Positions 4,677 through 5,302 of a stretch of 5,302 nt of DNA are shown here, one piece after another. The stretch is taken from assembly GCA_050305935.1 (NCBI GenBank), contig JBNLGG010000131.1, positions 1 through 5,302 on the forward strand. Reading direction: 5' to 3'. This DNA is from CAJXNP01 sp050305935. Lineage in GTDB: Bacteria; Bacteroidota; Bacteroidia; Cytophagales; Cyclobacteriaceae. A program made the position numbers and the translations under genes. Positions within the stretch are counted from its first letter, which is position 1; every line of letters starts with the position of its first letter. The notes below the pieces were generated by a model, which saw only the letters and a list, made by a program, of their open reading frames with translations, was not told the origin of the DNA and did no database searches.

Positions 4677-4715
4677 GCTCTAATGAGGTGCGGCCTCACC
4701 GCACTTCATTAGAGC
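4677..4715 (-). terminator. 17-bp-stem hairpin, likely terminator of the MORN-type gene
   Basis: The arms at 4677-4693 and 4699-4715 pair along all 17 positions with a single G-U wobble, around the loop CCTCA. The hairpin lies 18 nt past the stop codon of the minus-strand gene, where a terminator is expected. Only a weak T content follows on the minus strand, so termination efficiency is uncertain. It could also be a mobile palindromic repeat. Confidence 0.55.
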
Positions 4716-4732
4716 TTAATTGTTGTGAGCTG

Positions 4733-5302
4733 TTATTCTTTTTTCGTTATTACTTGTGAGCTATCGATTAAGTACACATCGCCATTTTTCCAGCTAGTTA
4801 CTTCCCAGCTTTCTAATTCTCTGATGTACTTATATTCAAAGATCTTGGAGTCAGTTCCCAGGTTATTAATTGCTTTCCTAGCTGAACAATAGTCCAACTT
4901 CCTAGTCGCACTATAGTCAGCAATGCTGTCTAGTGTTCCAGACTCATTGTAGTATTCCCATTTACCTATTCTGATTATTTCACCAGAAGTGTATCCTTTC
5001 CATTTGATGTTTCCATTTTTATGAAATTGGTTCCAATACAAGATGTTGGCTGATCTATTTCTTGCATGTCGCACTATAGATCTACCATCTAAGTATTTCA
5101 TTACAGTTATTGAATAGTTCAAGGAGTCTATTAACCACTCACATCGATCATATACAGTGTCAATTTTTGTCCTGATAATATTAGAACTGTTATCATTGAA
5201 AGAGTTGAATATTTTATCAATGCATTCGTTATTAGTCGATTGTTTCTGGGGCTCAAAACCGTGACCGACCTCAGTCTGACAATAGGCTTTGCCAATAGTG
5301 AT
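4733..5302 (-). CDS. Probably exported MORN-type protein, 5' end outside window
   Basis: The frame is open from the TAA at 4735-4733 to the right edge, giving 189 residues. A TTG at 5122 begins a shorter version, but the 60 codons upstream of it are in frame and free of stops, so the gene is truncated by the window. The visible N-terminus, ITIGKAYCQTE, looks like the end of a signal peptide with cleavage near A-Y-C-Q, as often seen in Bacteroidota. Residues about 93-130 contain two MORN_2-like units (FHKNGNIKWKGY and GKWEYYNESGTLDSIADY), the repeat of YwqK-type proteins. The C-terminus (ESWEVTSWKNGDVYLIDSSQVI) looks like a small beta domain I cannot name. The role is unknown. MORN_2 proteins have been annotated as antitoxin-like, with little proof. 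The downstream hairpin would end the transcript. Confidence 0.75.
   Translation of the reverse strand: MTIGKAYCQTEVGHGFEPQKQSTNNECIDKIFNSFNDNSSNIIRTKIDTVYDRCEWLIDSLNYSITVMKYLDGRSIVRHARNRSANILYWNQFHKNGNIKWKGYTSGEIIRIGKWEYYNESGTLDSIADYSATRKLDYCSARKAINNLGTDSKIFEYKYIRELESWEVTSWKNGDVYLIDSSQVITKKE

Overview
The window looks like an accessory stretch of a Bacteroidota (Cytophaga/Flavobacterium-type) chromosome. The support is indirect: AT-rich sequence, starts without Shine-Dalgarno motifs, promoters of the TAnnTTTG type, and an ECF sigma factor with the C-terminal extension I associate with this phylum. All protein genes I accept lie on the minus strand. The only plus-strand elements are group II intron sequences.

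Layout from left to right. (1) 1-474: the N-terminal 158 residues of an AAA_14-type ATPase, running off the left edge, with its own promoter. (2) 475-824: non-coding, with a nested inverted repeat next to the ATPase promoter and about 250 nt that I cannot explain. (3) 825-1333: a complete YefM-YoeB type II toxin-antitoxin pair. Antitoxin and toxin overlap by 4 nt, and two TGTACA operator cores overlap the promoter. (4) 1539-2207: a group II intron ribozyme without any reverse transcriptase ORF. Domains V and VI can be folded by hand. Three short CTGCC/GGCAG-type palindromes sit in its loops, one of them in the apical loop of catalytic domain V. (5) 2199-4225: a compact four-gene operon, read right to left as ECF sigma factor, NTF2/SnoaL-like protein, four-helix membrane protein, TfoX N-domain protein. 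(6) 4354-4435: a second, truncated copy of the same intron's 5' end, followed by about 240 nt of unassigned sequence. (7) 4677-4715: a 17-bp-stem hairpin, the likely terminator of (8) 4733-5302, a 5'-truncated gene for a probably exported MORN-type protein.

The toxin-antitoxin pair is a self-contained, autoregulated module. The operon probably forms one regulatory unit in which the sigma factor directs transcription and may respond to a signal through its Cys/His motifs or through the NTF2-like neighbour. That recalls the ECF41 group, where a SnoaL-like domain is fused to the sigma factor. Two intron sequences in the same orientation bracket the operon, and the intact one ends exactly at the 3' end of the tfoX-like gene, replacing its last codons.

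No wholly new system can be proved from sequence alone. The points most worth following are the domain V insertion, the Cys/His-rich sigma factor with its NTF2-like partner, and the attC-like hairpins directly in front of two genes.
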